64,000 bases of DNA from Flavobacteriaceae bacterium (GCA_014075215.1 CP046177.1:186001-250000), one strand, 5' to 3'. Shown: positions 8,954 through 16,299, numbered from the stretch's first letter. Notes: a model not told the origin generated them from the sequence alone. Program-made: numbers and translations.

Positions 8954-9307
8954 TCAGTATCGACTAATCTCTTTTAAAAAAGCAGCAAACTCACCTGTCA
9001 TGCGAGTTCCCTGAGCTACTAGATTCCAATCTCTTTGAATGATTTGCCTAGTCTCTTTATCTAACCATCTACGTCGCCTTACGTGAAGATACACAGTGTT
9101 TCCACGCAAAGGAAAGTCTTCAATAGTAATCTCTTTGTGGAAACCATGAGCAATTACATTAGGATTTATGACTTCTTTAGGAACAACATTACGCTCTTCA
9201 AAATACAAATGAAGTTCCTCATTTCGATGAGTGTGTCTTACCAAATCAAAATGTTCTACGAGCATCTCAGGTAAGATGAATTTTAAAAGGTCTAAGGATA
9301 ATTCCAA
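8954..9307 (-). CDS. ISAon1 transposase N-terminal region protein orfA (element A)
   Basis: This 117-residue protein is homologous to the orfA of element B, with the same helical start (LLKFILPEMLVEHFDL), the basic block LHVRRRRWLDKETRQIIQRD and the ending FAAFLKEISR. Its own frame is intact, but the orfB it would fuse with is interrupted twice, so the element could move only with help from another copy. Confidence 0.82.
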   Translation of the reverse strand: MELSLDLLKFILPEMLVEHFDLVRHTHRNEELHLYFEERNVVPKEVINPNVIAHGFHKEITIEDFPLRGNTVYLHVRRRRWLDKETRQIIQRDWNLVAQGTRMTGEFAAFLKEISRY

Positions 9308-9373
9308 TCTCTGTTTTTTTTTACAAAGATCAAAACTTTAATTCAATCCACACAAAACTTTTGACCCTGATCC

Positions 9374-9471
9374 CTAATTGCTTCGTTTCACTCGCAAAGA
9401 CACACTTCATTCAATCTTCAATTAACAATTAATCTTCATCTGAACTCACACACAACTTTTGTGACTGATCC
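9374..9471. other. Orphan 98-bp segment between two ISAon1-type ends, with a REP-like fragment
   Basis: The segment lies between the natural end of element A (about 9373) and the outer end that matches the target duplication (9471). It contains ATTGCTTCGTTTCACTCGCA followed by AAGACAC, which resembles the widespread bacterial repeat of the type GTCATTGCGAGNNAACGAAGC read in reverse. Its right 25 bases are another ISAon1-type terminal repeat. It is best explained as the remnant of a second element after recombination. Confidence 0.5.
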
Positions 9472-9787
9472 ATTAAATACTTCTTTTAAAAAGAAAAGGA
9501 GCGGTTTGACCAGTCGTTCAAATTCATCTGAACAAATTTATGACTTAAATACTGATGAAGCTATATATATTGAAAATAATGATGGTACTCATCATTCATA
9601 CACATTTTCCATTGAAACAGAAGATGGGAGTTTTAATATTGAAAACATTGTTTTATCTTCCCGAGAAGATGGAAGTTATAAGGCTTATGATTTTGTTTCA
9701 GGTTTGGCAAATCATATTAGGGATTTAATTACTAATAATCCGACTTTAAACTCTGGTCAAATAGCAGATTTAATCAGTTTTCCATAA
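9472..9787 (+). pseudogene. Lipoprotein gene, C-terminal piece (restored frame)
   Basis: After the second copy of ATTAAATA the frame continues the lipoprotein begun at 5070: NTSFKKKRSGLTSRSNSSEQ, then IYDLNTDEAIYIENNDGTHH, then SYTFSIETEDGSFNIENIVL, ending at TAA 9785-9787. The rejoined product is about 171 residues, a secreted lipoprotein with an acidic, beta-rich body. I do not recognise a domain. Its stop lies three bases before the ATG of an Imm11-like gene, so lipoprotein and immunity-like gene formed one operon. That pairing suggests a surface toxin or contact-dependent effector, but no nuclease or peptidase motif is visible. The ATG at 9461 belongs to the IS end and is not the native start. 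Confidence 0.8.
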
Positions 9788-9790
9788 AAT

Positions 9791-10306
9791 ATGAAATATT
9801 ATAAATTAACTTTTAGTAGTAATGTTAAAGAGGTTGGAAAAATACCTCAGAGTGAAGAATGCTTGATGGGAGATATCCAACAAGACTTTATTCCCTGGGA
9901 AGGAAAAATAGATTTTGATTTTAAACTTCCTGAACCCAATCTTGAAAAAAAACAAAACAGACTTCTTATATTAATGTTGTTGCCATACCTTCATTCTTTA
10001 TAGTAATAGATGATGAATTTTTAAACTTTCTTAGAATTTTTAATATTGGAAATTATCAGGATTGGAAAATAAATACTTGGCTTAATAAAAAAGAGGTAAT
10101 AGAAAATTACAATTTATTTCTTATAAATGATACAAAACAAGCTGAATATATTGATTTCAAAAAGTCTGAATTCTATTCAAAAAAACTAGGAGATTGGAAC
10201 AATTCAAGCATTCAAAAACCTGTATTAGTAAAAGATTATGAAGAATATGTTTTTGAAAAAGAAAAATTAAGAAAAGATAAATTAATGCTACTTCATAAAA
10301 AAGTTA
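9791..10306 (+). pseudogene. Imm11-like immunity gene, N-terminal piece (frameshifted)
   Basis: The gene begins MKYYKLTFSSNVKEVGKIPQ and runs in frame to about 9952. After an A8 run (9945-9952) the open frame shifts: KQTSYINVVAIPSFFIVIDD, then EFLNFLRIFNIGNYQDWKIN, continuing to LMLLHKKV at 10305. The pattern matches the Imm11 (DUF1629-like) immunity family found with polymorphic toxins. The coding sequence is then cut at 10306 by an IS1595 element. Its remaining part is at 11299-11473. The A8 shift could be decay, phase variation or an assembly error; the IS insertion is certain. Confidence 0.72.
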
Positions 10307-11298
10307 ATTGATTACACTTAATTATGCCACTAATTTAAAAATTCGTATCTTAATATAAAGTTTAGAATTATGAATTTACTACATTTTATTGAACAATTTC
10401 CAGATGAGTTTTCCTGTAAATCACATATGAAGTTGGCTCGTTCAAAAGAAGGAGTCATTTGCAAAAAATGTCAATCAAAAAAGCACTATTGGTTAAAGTC
10501 TAAATGGATGTGGCAATGTTCTTATTGTGGTTTTAGAACTACTCTACGCAGCGGTACTATGATGGAGAACTCCAATTTACCTATTCGTACTTGGTATCTC
10601 GCTATGGCATTTATGACTTTTAGTAAAAAAGGTATTTCTGCTGCCGAATTACAACGTCAGCTCAACCATACACGTTATACCACTATATGGTCTCTTATGC
10701 ACAGAATACGTTCGGCTATGGGAAAACGAGATAATTTATACGACCTTGAAGATATGATTGAGTTTGATCAAGCTTACTTTACTGTGGCAACAAAAGAATC
10801 CGACAGACAAAAGCTTAAAATAGGCAGAGGCAGTCAAAAACAATCTAACGTAGCGGTAATGGCAGAGTCTGTACCTTTAGAAGATTTAAAGACTGGGAAA
10901 CAATCCAAACAATGTCGTTATTTTAAAATGAAAGTTTTGGATACTCATAAAAAAGAAGAAGTCAACACGCTTATTGATAGTAATTTTGATGATACATGCA
11001 TTGTTTTTAGCGACAAAAGCACGTCTTATGTAGACATAGGTGATTATGTGGAAGTACACATTACTGAAAAATCAAATAAAGAAACCACTATTACCACACT
11101 AAAATCGGTGCATATAGCCATAAGTAATGCAAAACGCACTCTGTTAGGTATTTACCATAAAATTAAAGGAAAATATTTGCAGAATTATCTTGACGAGTTC
11201 TGCTATAAACTCAACAGACGCTATTTCGCTGAAAGACTATTTGATAGACTGGTAGTAGCTGTCACTCATCAATACTGGTATAAAAGTGGGTAATCAAT
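10307..11298 (+). mobile_element. IS1595-family element (992 bp)
   Basis: The ends are inverted repeats, ATTGATTACACTTAATTATG and, reverse complemented, ATTGATTACCCACTTTTATA. A perfect 8-bp duplication AAAAGTTA flanks them (10299-10306 and 11299-11306), as is usual for IS1595. The single transposase gene fills the element, which splits the Imm11-like gene. Confidence 0.95.
10370..11293 (+). CDS. IS1595-family transposase
   Basis: The 307-residue protein has the N-terminal zinc ribbon of the family, with CKKC at about residues 28-31 and CSYC at 47-50. The ISXO2-like DDE domain follows, with an acidic block IEFDQAYFTVATKESDRQKL and a downstream VFSDKSTSYVDIGDYVEVHI. The C-terminal LNRRYFAERLFDRLVVA is also typical. 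Zinc-ribbon binding to the ends and DDE chemistry are known for the family. The gene appears intact. Confidence 0.93.
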   Translation: MNLLHFIEQFPDEFSCKSHMKLARSKEGVICKKCQSKKHYWLKSKWMWQCSYCGFRTTLRSGTMMENSNLPIRTWYLAMAFMTFSKKGISAAELQRQLNHTRYTTIWSLMHRIRSAMGKRDNLYDLEDMIEFDQAYFTVATKESDRQKLKIGRGSQKQSNVAVMAESVPLEDLKTGKQSKQCRYFKMKVLDTHKKEEVNTLIDSNFDDTCIVFSDKSTSYVDIGDYVEVHITEKSNKETTITTLKSVHIAISNAKRTLLGIYHKIKGKYLQNYLDEFCYKLNRRYFAERLFDRLVVAVTHQYWYKSG

Positions 11299-11473
11299 AA
11301 AAGTTATTTTAGATTTAAGAAAAACAAGTGAAGATATGTTTAGAATAATCAATGCTCCACCCGGAGGTTATTTTGTGTCTGAAAAACTTAAAAATGCAAT
11401 TGAAGAACATGACTTTACTGGAATGGAATTTAAAAAAATAAGTAACTTAGATAAAGTTGAAGTGATTTATTAA
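11299..11473 (+). pseudogene. Imm11-like immunity gene, C-terminal piece
   Basis: With the IS1595 element and one AAAAGTTA removed, LHKKV continues as ILDLRKTSEDMFRIINAPPG, then GYFVSEKLKNAIEEHDFTGM, then EFKKISNLDKVEVIY with TAA at 11471-11473. The closing pattern (FRI, Y-SEKLKNAIE, TGMEF) is the conserved end of Imm11-type proteins and is what makes the family call. The whole gene would encode about 230 residues if the A8 shift is also corrected. Confidence 0.75.
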
Positions 11474-11477
11474 TACT

Positions 11478-11575
11478 GGCTACAACAACGTATAAGCATA
11501 ATAAGGGTTTAAATAAAAAACTAAATGCAGTTTTGTTACTTGTAAAAGTAGTTTCTAAACCGAAAATAGTAGAGT
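11478..11575 (+). repeat. Imperfect-palindrome intergenic repeat, copy R2
   Basis: It begins GGCTACAACAACGTATAAGC, four bases after the stop of the Imm11-like gene. It shares with R1 (4876-5015) the order GGCTACA, GTATAA, TTAATAAG-like and TTGTNAAAGTAGTTNTNAAA followed by CCGAAAAT, in the same orientation. Its right palindromic end is missing. It marks the far edge of the island just before the displaced CCG gene. Confidence 0.55.
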
Positions 11576-11609
11576 ACAAAACCGAAGTATACCATTAAAT
11601 AAGAATCAT

Positions 11610-12389
11610 ATGAAGGTACTGACAATGGCAGAAATGAAAGCTCAGGGAAAACAACCGGAAGTATTGTTTTGGGTAGGTTCTGCAGGTAGTTATGATGATA
11701 GAGCAAAGAAAATTACAAGAGCTTTTGTAAAAGTGTTGCATACGGCCCGTGTAGATTTTGCAGTTTTGGGAACCGAAGAAAGCTCAACAGGGGATGCGGC
11801 AAAGAGAGCAGGAAATGAGTTTTTATTTCAAATGCAGGCAATGGCAAATATAGAGGTTTTAAATGCTTATGGGGTGAAAACGATAGTAACTGCAGACCCT
11901 CATTCATTTAATACCTTAAAAAATGAATATCCGGGTTTGGGAGGAAAATATAAAGTATATCATCATACACAGTATATTAAAAAATTAATAGATGAAGGTA
12001 GACTTTCTCCGGATAGTGTTACCCTAAAAGGAAAAAGAGTGACGTTTCACGATCCCTGCTATTTGGGAAGAGGAAACGGAGAATATGAATCTCCTCGGGA
12101 CATTATTAAAAAACTGGGAGTGAATTTAATTGAAATGAAACGTACTAAAAGTAAGGCGCTATGCTGTGGTGCCGGAGGAGCACAAATGTTTAAAGAGCCC
12201 GAAAAAGGGATTATGGATATCAATATCTTAAGAACTCAGGACGCATTGGAAACAACCCCTGATATTATTGCTACAGGATGCCCCTACTGTAATACAATGA
12301 TGACAGACGGAGTTAAATTCAATGAGAAAGAGAATCACATCTTAGTAAAAGATGTTGCAGAGCTAATTGCCGAAGCTAATCATTTATAA
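11610..12389 (+). CDS. CCG-domain (Fe-S) oxidoreductase subunit lacking the first cysteine set
   Basis: This 259-residue protein is the usual partner of the membrane Fe-S protein at 2422. The second CCG motif is complete (DPCYLGRGNGEY, LCCGAGGAQMF, GCPYCNTMMTDG) and should hold a cluster of the heterodisulfide-reductase type. In the first motif the cysteines expected from the family are replaced: S24 in WVGSAGSYDD, S59 in EESSTGD, D96 and S99 in TADPHSFNT. The rest of the domain is well conserved, so this is not random decay. The gene is now 7.9 kb from its partner. It probably keeps one cluster and has altered electron transfer. Confidence 0.85.
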   Translation: MKVLTMAEMKAQGKQPEVLFWVGSAGSYDDRAKKITRAFVKVLHTARVDFAVLGTEESSTGDAAKRAGNEFLFQMQAMANIEVLNAYGVKTIVTADPHSFNTLKNEYPGLGGKYKVYHHTQYIKKLIDEGRLSPDSVTLKGKRVTFHDPCYLGRGNGEYESPRDIIKKLGVNLIEMKRTKSKALCCGAGGAQMFKEPEKGIMDINILRTQDALETTPDIIATGCPYCNTMMTDGVKFNEKENHILVKDVAELIAEANHL

Positions 12390-12399
12390 TCGTTATAAA

Positions 12400-12987
12400 A
12401 TGCCATACATTAAAGAAGAGGACTTAGTAAAGTTACATTCAGAATTAGACCAGTCAGAAAAGGAGAGAAAAAAATTAAAAAAGGGGTTTATCGACTTAAA
12501 ATTAAAGTCTAATAAAGCGTTCAAGCAAAACAAAAATGAAAAATGGATACTTCTTTTAGTGTTCATTGCATTTATTATTGCTATCGTGTTCTTGTATATG
12601 AATCATACGGAAACAAAAAAGCAAGCTAAAAAAGCTAGCCATCAAACTACTCTTTTATTAGATAGTATTCAGAAATTATCTGCTCAAGATCCCGAGGAAA
12701 TAGATTCGGATGTGATTTATTTTGTTCAGTTGGGAGTTTATAGAAATTTAGATTTGGAATTTGATCCCGAGCAAGTTACCAATTTTAAAGAACTGGAAAA
12801 AGACGGCTTGAAAACGTATTTAATAGGCTCGTTTTTAACATATAACACCGCTCGTAAATTTAAAAACGAAATAAAAAAAATAGGGCTAAAAGATGCTTTT
12901 CTGGTAGCATATAATAAAAATAAAGACAGGATACACATTAAGGAAGCACTGGTACTCAGTAATGAAGAAGAATATATTAAAGATTAA
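12400..12987 (+). CDS. Membrane-anchored SPOR-like domain protein
   Basis: The ATG at 12400 gives MPYIKEEDLVKLHSELDQSE, the conserved start of a flavobacterial family; an upstream in-frame start at 12367 overlaps the previous gene and is less likely. A coiled-coil N terminus is followed by one membrane helix (WILLLVFIAFIIAIVFLYMN). The periplasmic SPOR-like domain begins at YFVQLGVYRNLD and includes TYLIGSFLTYNTARKFKNEI. SPOR domains bind denuded peptidoglycan, so a cell-envelope or division role is likely. It lies between the CCG gene and menA in the same direction. Its exact role is unknown. Confidence 0.75.
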   Translation: MPYIKEEDLVKLHSELDQSEKERKKLKKGFIDLKLKSNKAFKQNKNEKWILLLVFIAFIIAIVFLYMNHTETKKQAKKASHQTTLLLDSIQKLSAQDPEEIDSDVIYFVQLGVYRNLDLEFDPEQVTNFKELEKDGLKTYLIGSFLTYNTARKFKNEIKKIGLKDAFLVAYNKNKDRIHIKEALVLSNEEEYIKD

Positions 12988-13007
12988 TGCCTTAACAATA
13001 AAAGGCC

Positions 13008-13934
13008 ATGCTAAAAAACTATCTCAAAGCTGCCAGATTAAGAACCCTGCCATTGTCAATAGCCGGAATTATAGTCGGATCTATACTTGGGAATCACGAT
13101 ATATATGCCCCGTCTCATACAAGTGTTAAAACACCTGTTTGGGAATCGTTACTTTTTTGGCTAGCTATACTAACCACGATTGGTTTTCAGATACTTTCCA
13201 ATTTTGCAAATGACTATGGTGATGGTATTAAAGGAACAGACAATCATAGAGAGGGAGAAGAACGTCTGGTAGCTTCGGGAACCGTCACACCCAAACAAAT
13301 GAAACGGGCAATAATAGTAACCGCTATTCTTACCATAAGTATTGCTTTATGGCTAATTTATACAGCTTTTGGTAAAAATAATTTTGAGCATTTCATGCTC
13401 TTTTTCTTACTGGGAATAGCAGCTATGGTAGCAGCCATTAAATATACGATAGGAAAATCTGCCTATGGATACAGTGGTTACGGAGACTTGTTTGTTTTTT
13501 TATTTTTTGGTTTGTTAAGTGTAGCAGGAAGCTATTTCTTATTTGCAAAGGAATTAACGTACACTATTTTTTTGCCTGCGTTTTCTGTCGGACTGTTAAG
13601 TGTGGCAGTATTAAACTTAAATAATATGCGAGACAGAAACAACGATCAATTAGCAGGAAAAAATACACTGGTGGTAAAGATGGGACCGGAATTAGCAAAA
13701 TACTATCACTATTACCTGCTTATAGCCTCCCTGCTATTTGCTTTATTATATACGGCTATTCAATATCAAAATCCAAAACAGTTTTTATTTTTAATTGCTT
13801 ATATTCCATTAACTGTACATTTCATATTTGTAATAAGAAATAAAGAAGAAAAACGATTAGACGGAGAATTAAAAAAAGTGGCTTTGAGTACTTTTTTATT
13901 TGCAATCCTTTTTGGATTAGGCCAGGTTTTGTAA
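13008..13934 (+). CDS. menA: 1,4-dihydroxy-2-naphthoate polyprenyltransferase
   Basis: This 308-residue membrane protein of the UbiA superfamily attaches the polyprenyl chain to 1,4-dihydroxy-2-naphthoate in menaquinone synthesis. The first Asp-rich motif is in LSNFANDYGDGIKGTDN and the second in NNMRDRNNDQLAGKNTLVVK. About eight to nine hydrophobic helices are visible. The family-typical opening KAARLRTLPLSIAGIIVGSI is present, and the length is normal. It heads a group with an SRPBCC gene, a VOC gene and menC downstream, which supports the menaquinone assignment. Confidence 0.93.
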   Translation: MLKNYLKAARLRTLPLSIAGIIVGSILGNHDIYAPSHTSVKTPVWESLLFWLAILTTIGFQILSNFANDYGDGIKGTDNHREGEERLVASGTVTPKQMKRAIIVTAILTISIALWLIYTAFGKNNFEHFMLFFLLGIAAMVAAIKYTIGKSAYGYSGYGDLFVFLFFGLLSVAGSYFLFAKELTYTIFLPAFSVGLLSVAVLNLNNMRDRNNDQLAGKNTLVVKMGPELAKYYHYYLLIASLLFALLYTAIQYQNPKQFLFLIAYIPLTVHFIFVIRNKEEKRLDGELKKVALSTFLFAILFGLGQVL

Positions 13935-13958
13935 CTTTAGAATGCTAAAAATGAGTCC

Positions 13959-14478
13959 ATGAAGACAATAAAAATAATCTTAGGGGTTATTATTTTCTTA
14001 TCAATCGTTTTTTTTTGCAACGGGTCTGATAGTCAAAGAGATTCATTATACGACACAAATAGCAGTCAACAAGCCATTGAATGAGACCTTTACCATGTTT
14101 AACGATACATCTGCTTTGAAAGCGTGGATACCGGAATTGAAAAGCATAGAAATACTAGAAGAAAAACCGGGAAAAACCGGTAGTCGATATAAAGTAGTTG
14201 TATTAGATGGAAACGGAAATGACATTACTATGGAAGAAAAAGTTCTTGCCTATATAGCAAATGGGAAAGTTACGTTTCAATTCGATTCCCGGGGAATGTT
14301 AAAAACAGACGATTATACATTTACATCCGAAGAAAATAAAACGGTCATTAAAAAAAATACTACTTGCAGGAGTACTTCCTATATTTTTAGTTGTATGATG
14401 CCCTATTTTAAAGGAGTATTTAAAAACATAGATCAAGAATATTTAACTAATTTTAAGGCATATGCCGAAAAACAATAG
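13959..14478 (+). pseudogene. SRPBCC-family protein with a T9 frameshift
   Basis: The ATG at 13959 gives MKTIKIILGVIIFLSIVFF, a membrane helix, but after a run of nine T (14008-14016) the frame reads into an early stop. With eight T the frame would continue ATGLIVKEIHYTTQIAVNKP and join the open frame LNETFTMFNDTSALKAWIPE through to 14478. That gives a ~170-residue protein with a signal anchor and an SRPBCC (START-like) lipid-binding fold. Internal ATG starts (14077) would lack the first strand. A homopolymer shift may be phase variation, decay or assembly error. It sits between menA and a VOC gene. Confidence 0.7.
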
Positions 14479-14480
14479 AT

Positions 14481-14870
14481 ATGGACATTAATATGGTGAG
14501 TTGGTTCGAAATTCCGGTGAATGATATGGATCGCGCAAAAAAATTCTATGAATCAGTATTTCAGGTGGAGCTATCCATAAACGATTTCGGAGGCATTTTA
14601 ATGGGTTGGTTTCCTCCGGCAGAAGACATTACGGTGTTGGGAATCAGTGGTTCCTTAGTAAAACATGAAACCGAATACATCCCCTCTGCAACACATGGGG
14701 CGCTAGTATACTTTAATTCGCAATCCGGAGATATAGACAATGAATTAAGCAGAGTAGAATCGGCAGGAGGACGTATTTTAAAACCGAAAACATTGATTTC
14801 CAATGAAATTGGTTATATGGCTGTCATCCTGGATACCGAAGGAAACAGAATAGCATTGTACAATAAATAA
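14481..14870 (+). CDS. VOC-family (glyoxalase-like) protein
   Basis: The 129-residue protein has the two beta-alpha-beta-beta-beta modules of the vicinal oxygen chelate fold. It opens MVSWFEIPVNDMDRAKKFYE and closes IGYMAVILDTEGNRIALY, both family signatures, and the module 1 to 2 length is normal. The usual metal-site acidic residue near the end is present in DTEGNRIAL. The substrate is unknown. It starts two bases after the SRPBCC stop and its TAA overlaps the ATG of menC (TAATG), so the genes are co-translated. Confidence 0.85.
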   Translation: MDINMVSWFEIPVNDMDRAKKFYESVFQVELSINDFGGILMGWFPPAEDITVLGISGSLVKHETEYIPSATHGALVYFNSQSGDIDNELSRVESAGGRILKPKTLISNEIGYMAVILDTEGNRIALYNK

Positions 14871-15931
14871 TGTTGATTGCTGCCAGTTATAAAAAATATA
14901 CACTGCACTTCAAAATTCCCGGTGGCACTTCAAGAGGAGTACTCACCACCAAAGAAACCTGGTTTATCATCTTGGAGAAACAAGGTAAAAAAGGAATTGG
15001 CGAATGTGGAATCCTCAGAACATTAAGTATAGATGACAGACCTGACTATGAAGCTACATTACAATGGGTTTGTAACAACATCCATATCGGATTGGAAGAG
15101 TTATTGGAAGAAACCACAGCATTTCCCAGCATCCAGTTTGGTTTGGAACAAGCTTTTTTATCGTTACAAAGCCACCCTACACCCTTTACACTGTTCCCTT
15201 CTGATTTTACAAGAGGGAAAGATACCATCCCTACCAACGGATTGATCTGGATGGGAGACAAAGCCTATATGAAATCTCAAATAAAAGAAAAATTAAATGC
15301 GGGATTCTCATGTATTAAGATGAAAATAGGAGCTATTGATTTTGATACGGAGTTGTCATTGCTGACATCCATAAGAAAAGAATACACATCTGGCGACATA
15401 GAATTGCGGGTAGATGCTAACGGAGCATTTCAACCGAAAAACGCTTTGGAAAAATTAAAAAAACTCTCGGAATTTGACTTGCATTCCATAGAACAACCTA
15501 TTGCGGCAAACCAATTGGAAGAAATGGCGCTACTATGTGAAAAATCGCCGTTAGCCATTGCTTTAGATGAAGAATTAATAGGCGTTTTTTCCGTAACAAA
15601 AAAGAAAAAAATACTACAAACCATAAGACCACAATATATTATTTTAAAACCTAGTTTAATAGGGGGATATAAAGGAAGCATCGAATGGATCACATGGGCT
15701 GAAAAGCAGCAAATCAAATGGTGGGTTACAAGTGCCCTGGAAAGCAATGTAGGGCTAAACGCCATTGCGCAATGGACCTATACTCTAAAAACAAATATGC
15801 CACAAGGACTGGGAACAGGCAACTTATTTACTAATAATATAGAAAGCCCGTTAGAAGTAAAAAACGGAGTACTAAGGCACCATATAACACGAAGTTGGAA
15901 TTTTAATATAGGATGTTATGTTTCATACTGA
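14870..15931 (+). CDS. menC: o-Succinylbenzoate synthase-like enolase-superfamily enzyme
   Basis: This 353-residue protein has the catalytic layout of the muconate-lactonizing subgroup: KMKIG (general base Lys pair), RVDANG, SIEQPI and ALDEEL (metal Asp/Glu/Asp) and ILKPSLIGG (second Lys). The N-terminal capping domain contains GTSRGVLTTKETWFI. The context, downstream of menA, supports dehydration of SHCHC to o-succinylbenzoate in menaquinone synthesis. Related enzymes can be N-succinylamino-acid racemases, but the neighbourhood makes MenC most likely. The start overlaps the VOC stop. Confidence 0.85.
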   Translation: MLIAASYKKYTLHFKIPGGTSRGVLTTKETWFIILEKQGKKGIGECGILRTLSIDDRPDYEATLQWVCNNIHIGLEELLEETTAFPSIQFGLEQAFLSLQSHPTPFTLFPSDFTRGKDTIPTNGLIWMGDKAYMKSQIKEKLNAGFSCIKMKIGAIDFDTELSLLTSIRKEYTSGDIELRVDANGAFQPKNALEKLKKLSEFDLHSIEQPIAANQLEEMALLCEKSPLAIALDEELIGVFSVTKKKKILQTIRPQYIILKPSLIGGYKGSIEWITWAEKQQIKWWVTSALESNVGLNAIAQWTYTLKTNMPQGLGTGNLFTNNIESPLEVKNGVLRHHITRSWNFNIGCYVSY

Positions 15932-16023
15932 CCTACCACACAAACAGCACATTTGGTTTTTCTCCGGTGCTAAATGACAATTAATCCGATAATATTTTTA
16001 TTTTTGACAAAAATTGACAAAAT

Positions 16024-16238
16024 ATGTTGGACACATTTGTTTCAATTGGTGACACTCTAAAAGAAATAAGAGAAACCAAAGGTTTTCATCTTCAAGAAGT
16101 TGCTAAAAAAACGGCTATAAATTATACGATATTGAGTCGAATTGAAACAGGAAAGCGACTTCCGACCAAACCCCAAGTTCAAAATTTAGCCACTTTTTAT
16201 AACTACAGTGAAGGGGAGCTAATAAAACATCTAATTAG
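16024..16238 (+). pseudogene. XRE-type HTH N-terminal piece of an interrupted gene
   Basis: The piece encodes an XRE helix-turn-helix: IGDTLKEIRETKGFHLQEVA, then KKTAINYTILSRIETGKRLP. At 16239 it runs into ISAon1-C. Removing that element and one CTAATTAG (16231-16238, 17658-17665) continues the frame as IKHLI, then SDKILYEVQNEDFGLEGFHL. The residues after KHLI in the present ORF (to 16278) are IS-derived. The rebuilt gene joins an XRE domain to a methyltransferase-like segment. It may be a restriction-modification gene or its controller. Confidence 0.8.
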
Positions 16239-16299
16239 GGATCAAGCAAAAAGTTTGTGGAGTAGGTTAATTTTTTAGAGTTTTGGTTTAAAAACTCAA

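Larger units (their letters stand above)
5297..8973 (-). pseudogene. ISAon1-type transposase (orfB) of element A, split by two insertions
   Basis: The transposase is read from about 8973 down to 8272, continues at 6857-6805, and ends at 5545-5297 with TAA. Removing ISAon1-B with its duplication CTTAAAAG and IS3 with its duplication TAT restores a continuous frame: DIKTAF, then KLVQGLRNIFNTANSI, then QVAYTKLAHWYKDVE, and the end FFLYRLTTIFA. The frame holds the DDE-type blocks seen in sister copies, such as LSIDEVALSKGELYT, ITLDMANSM, QVTDRFHVQKLALEAL and STNAAAESFNAKIKAFR. It lacks a normal start and depends on a frameshift from orfA. The protein cannot be made from the present locus. Confidence 0.8.
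5275..9471 (-). mobile_element. Nested ISAon1-like insertion complex (outer element A)
   Basis: The outer boundaries read GGATCAAGACTAATTGTTGT at the left and, as reverse complement, GGATCAGTCACAAAAGTTGT at the right, flanked by the 8-bp duplication ATTAAATA. Inside are an ISAon1-type element on the minus strand (orfA 8954-9307, orfB broken), an IS3 copy inserted in orfB (5546-6804) and a second complete ISAon1-type element also in orfB (6858-8271). A further ISAon1-type end occurs at about 9349-9373, leaving 98 extra bases before the outer end. That suggests recombination between two related elements after the first insertion. Confidence 0.85.

Noticed and set aside
9461..9787. Independent gene starting at the ATG 9461
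   Set aside because: The first residues are encoded by the IS end; the native reading frame joins the lipoprotein start at 5070 across the target duplication.
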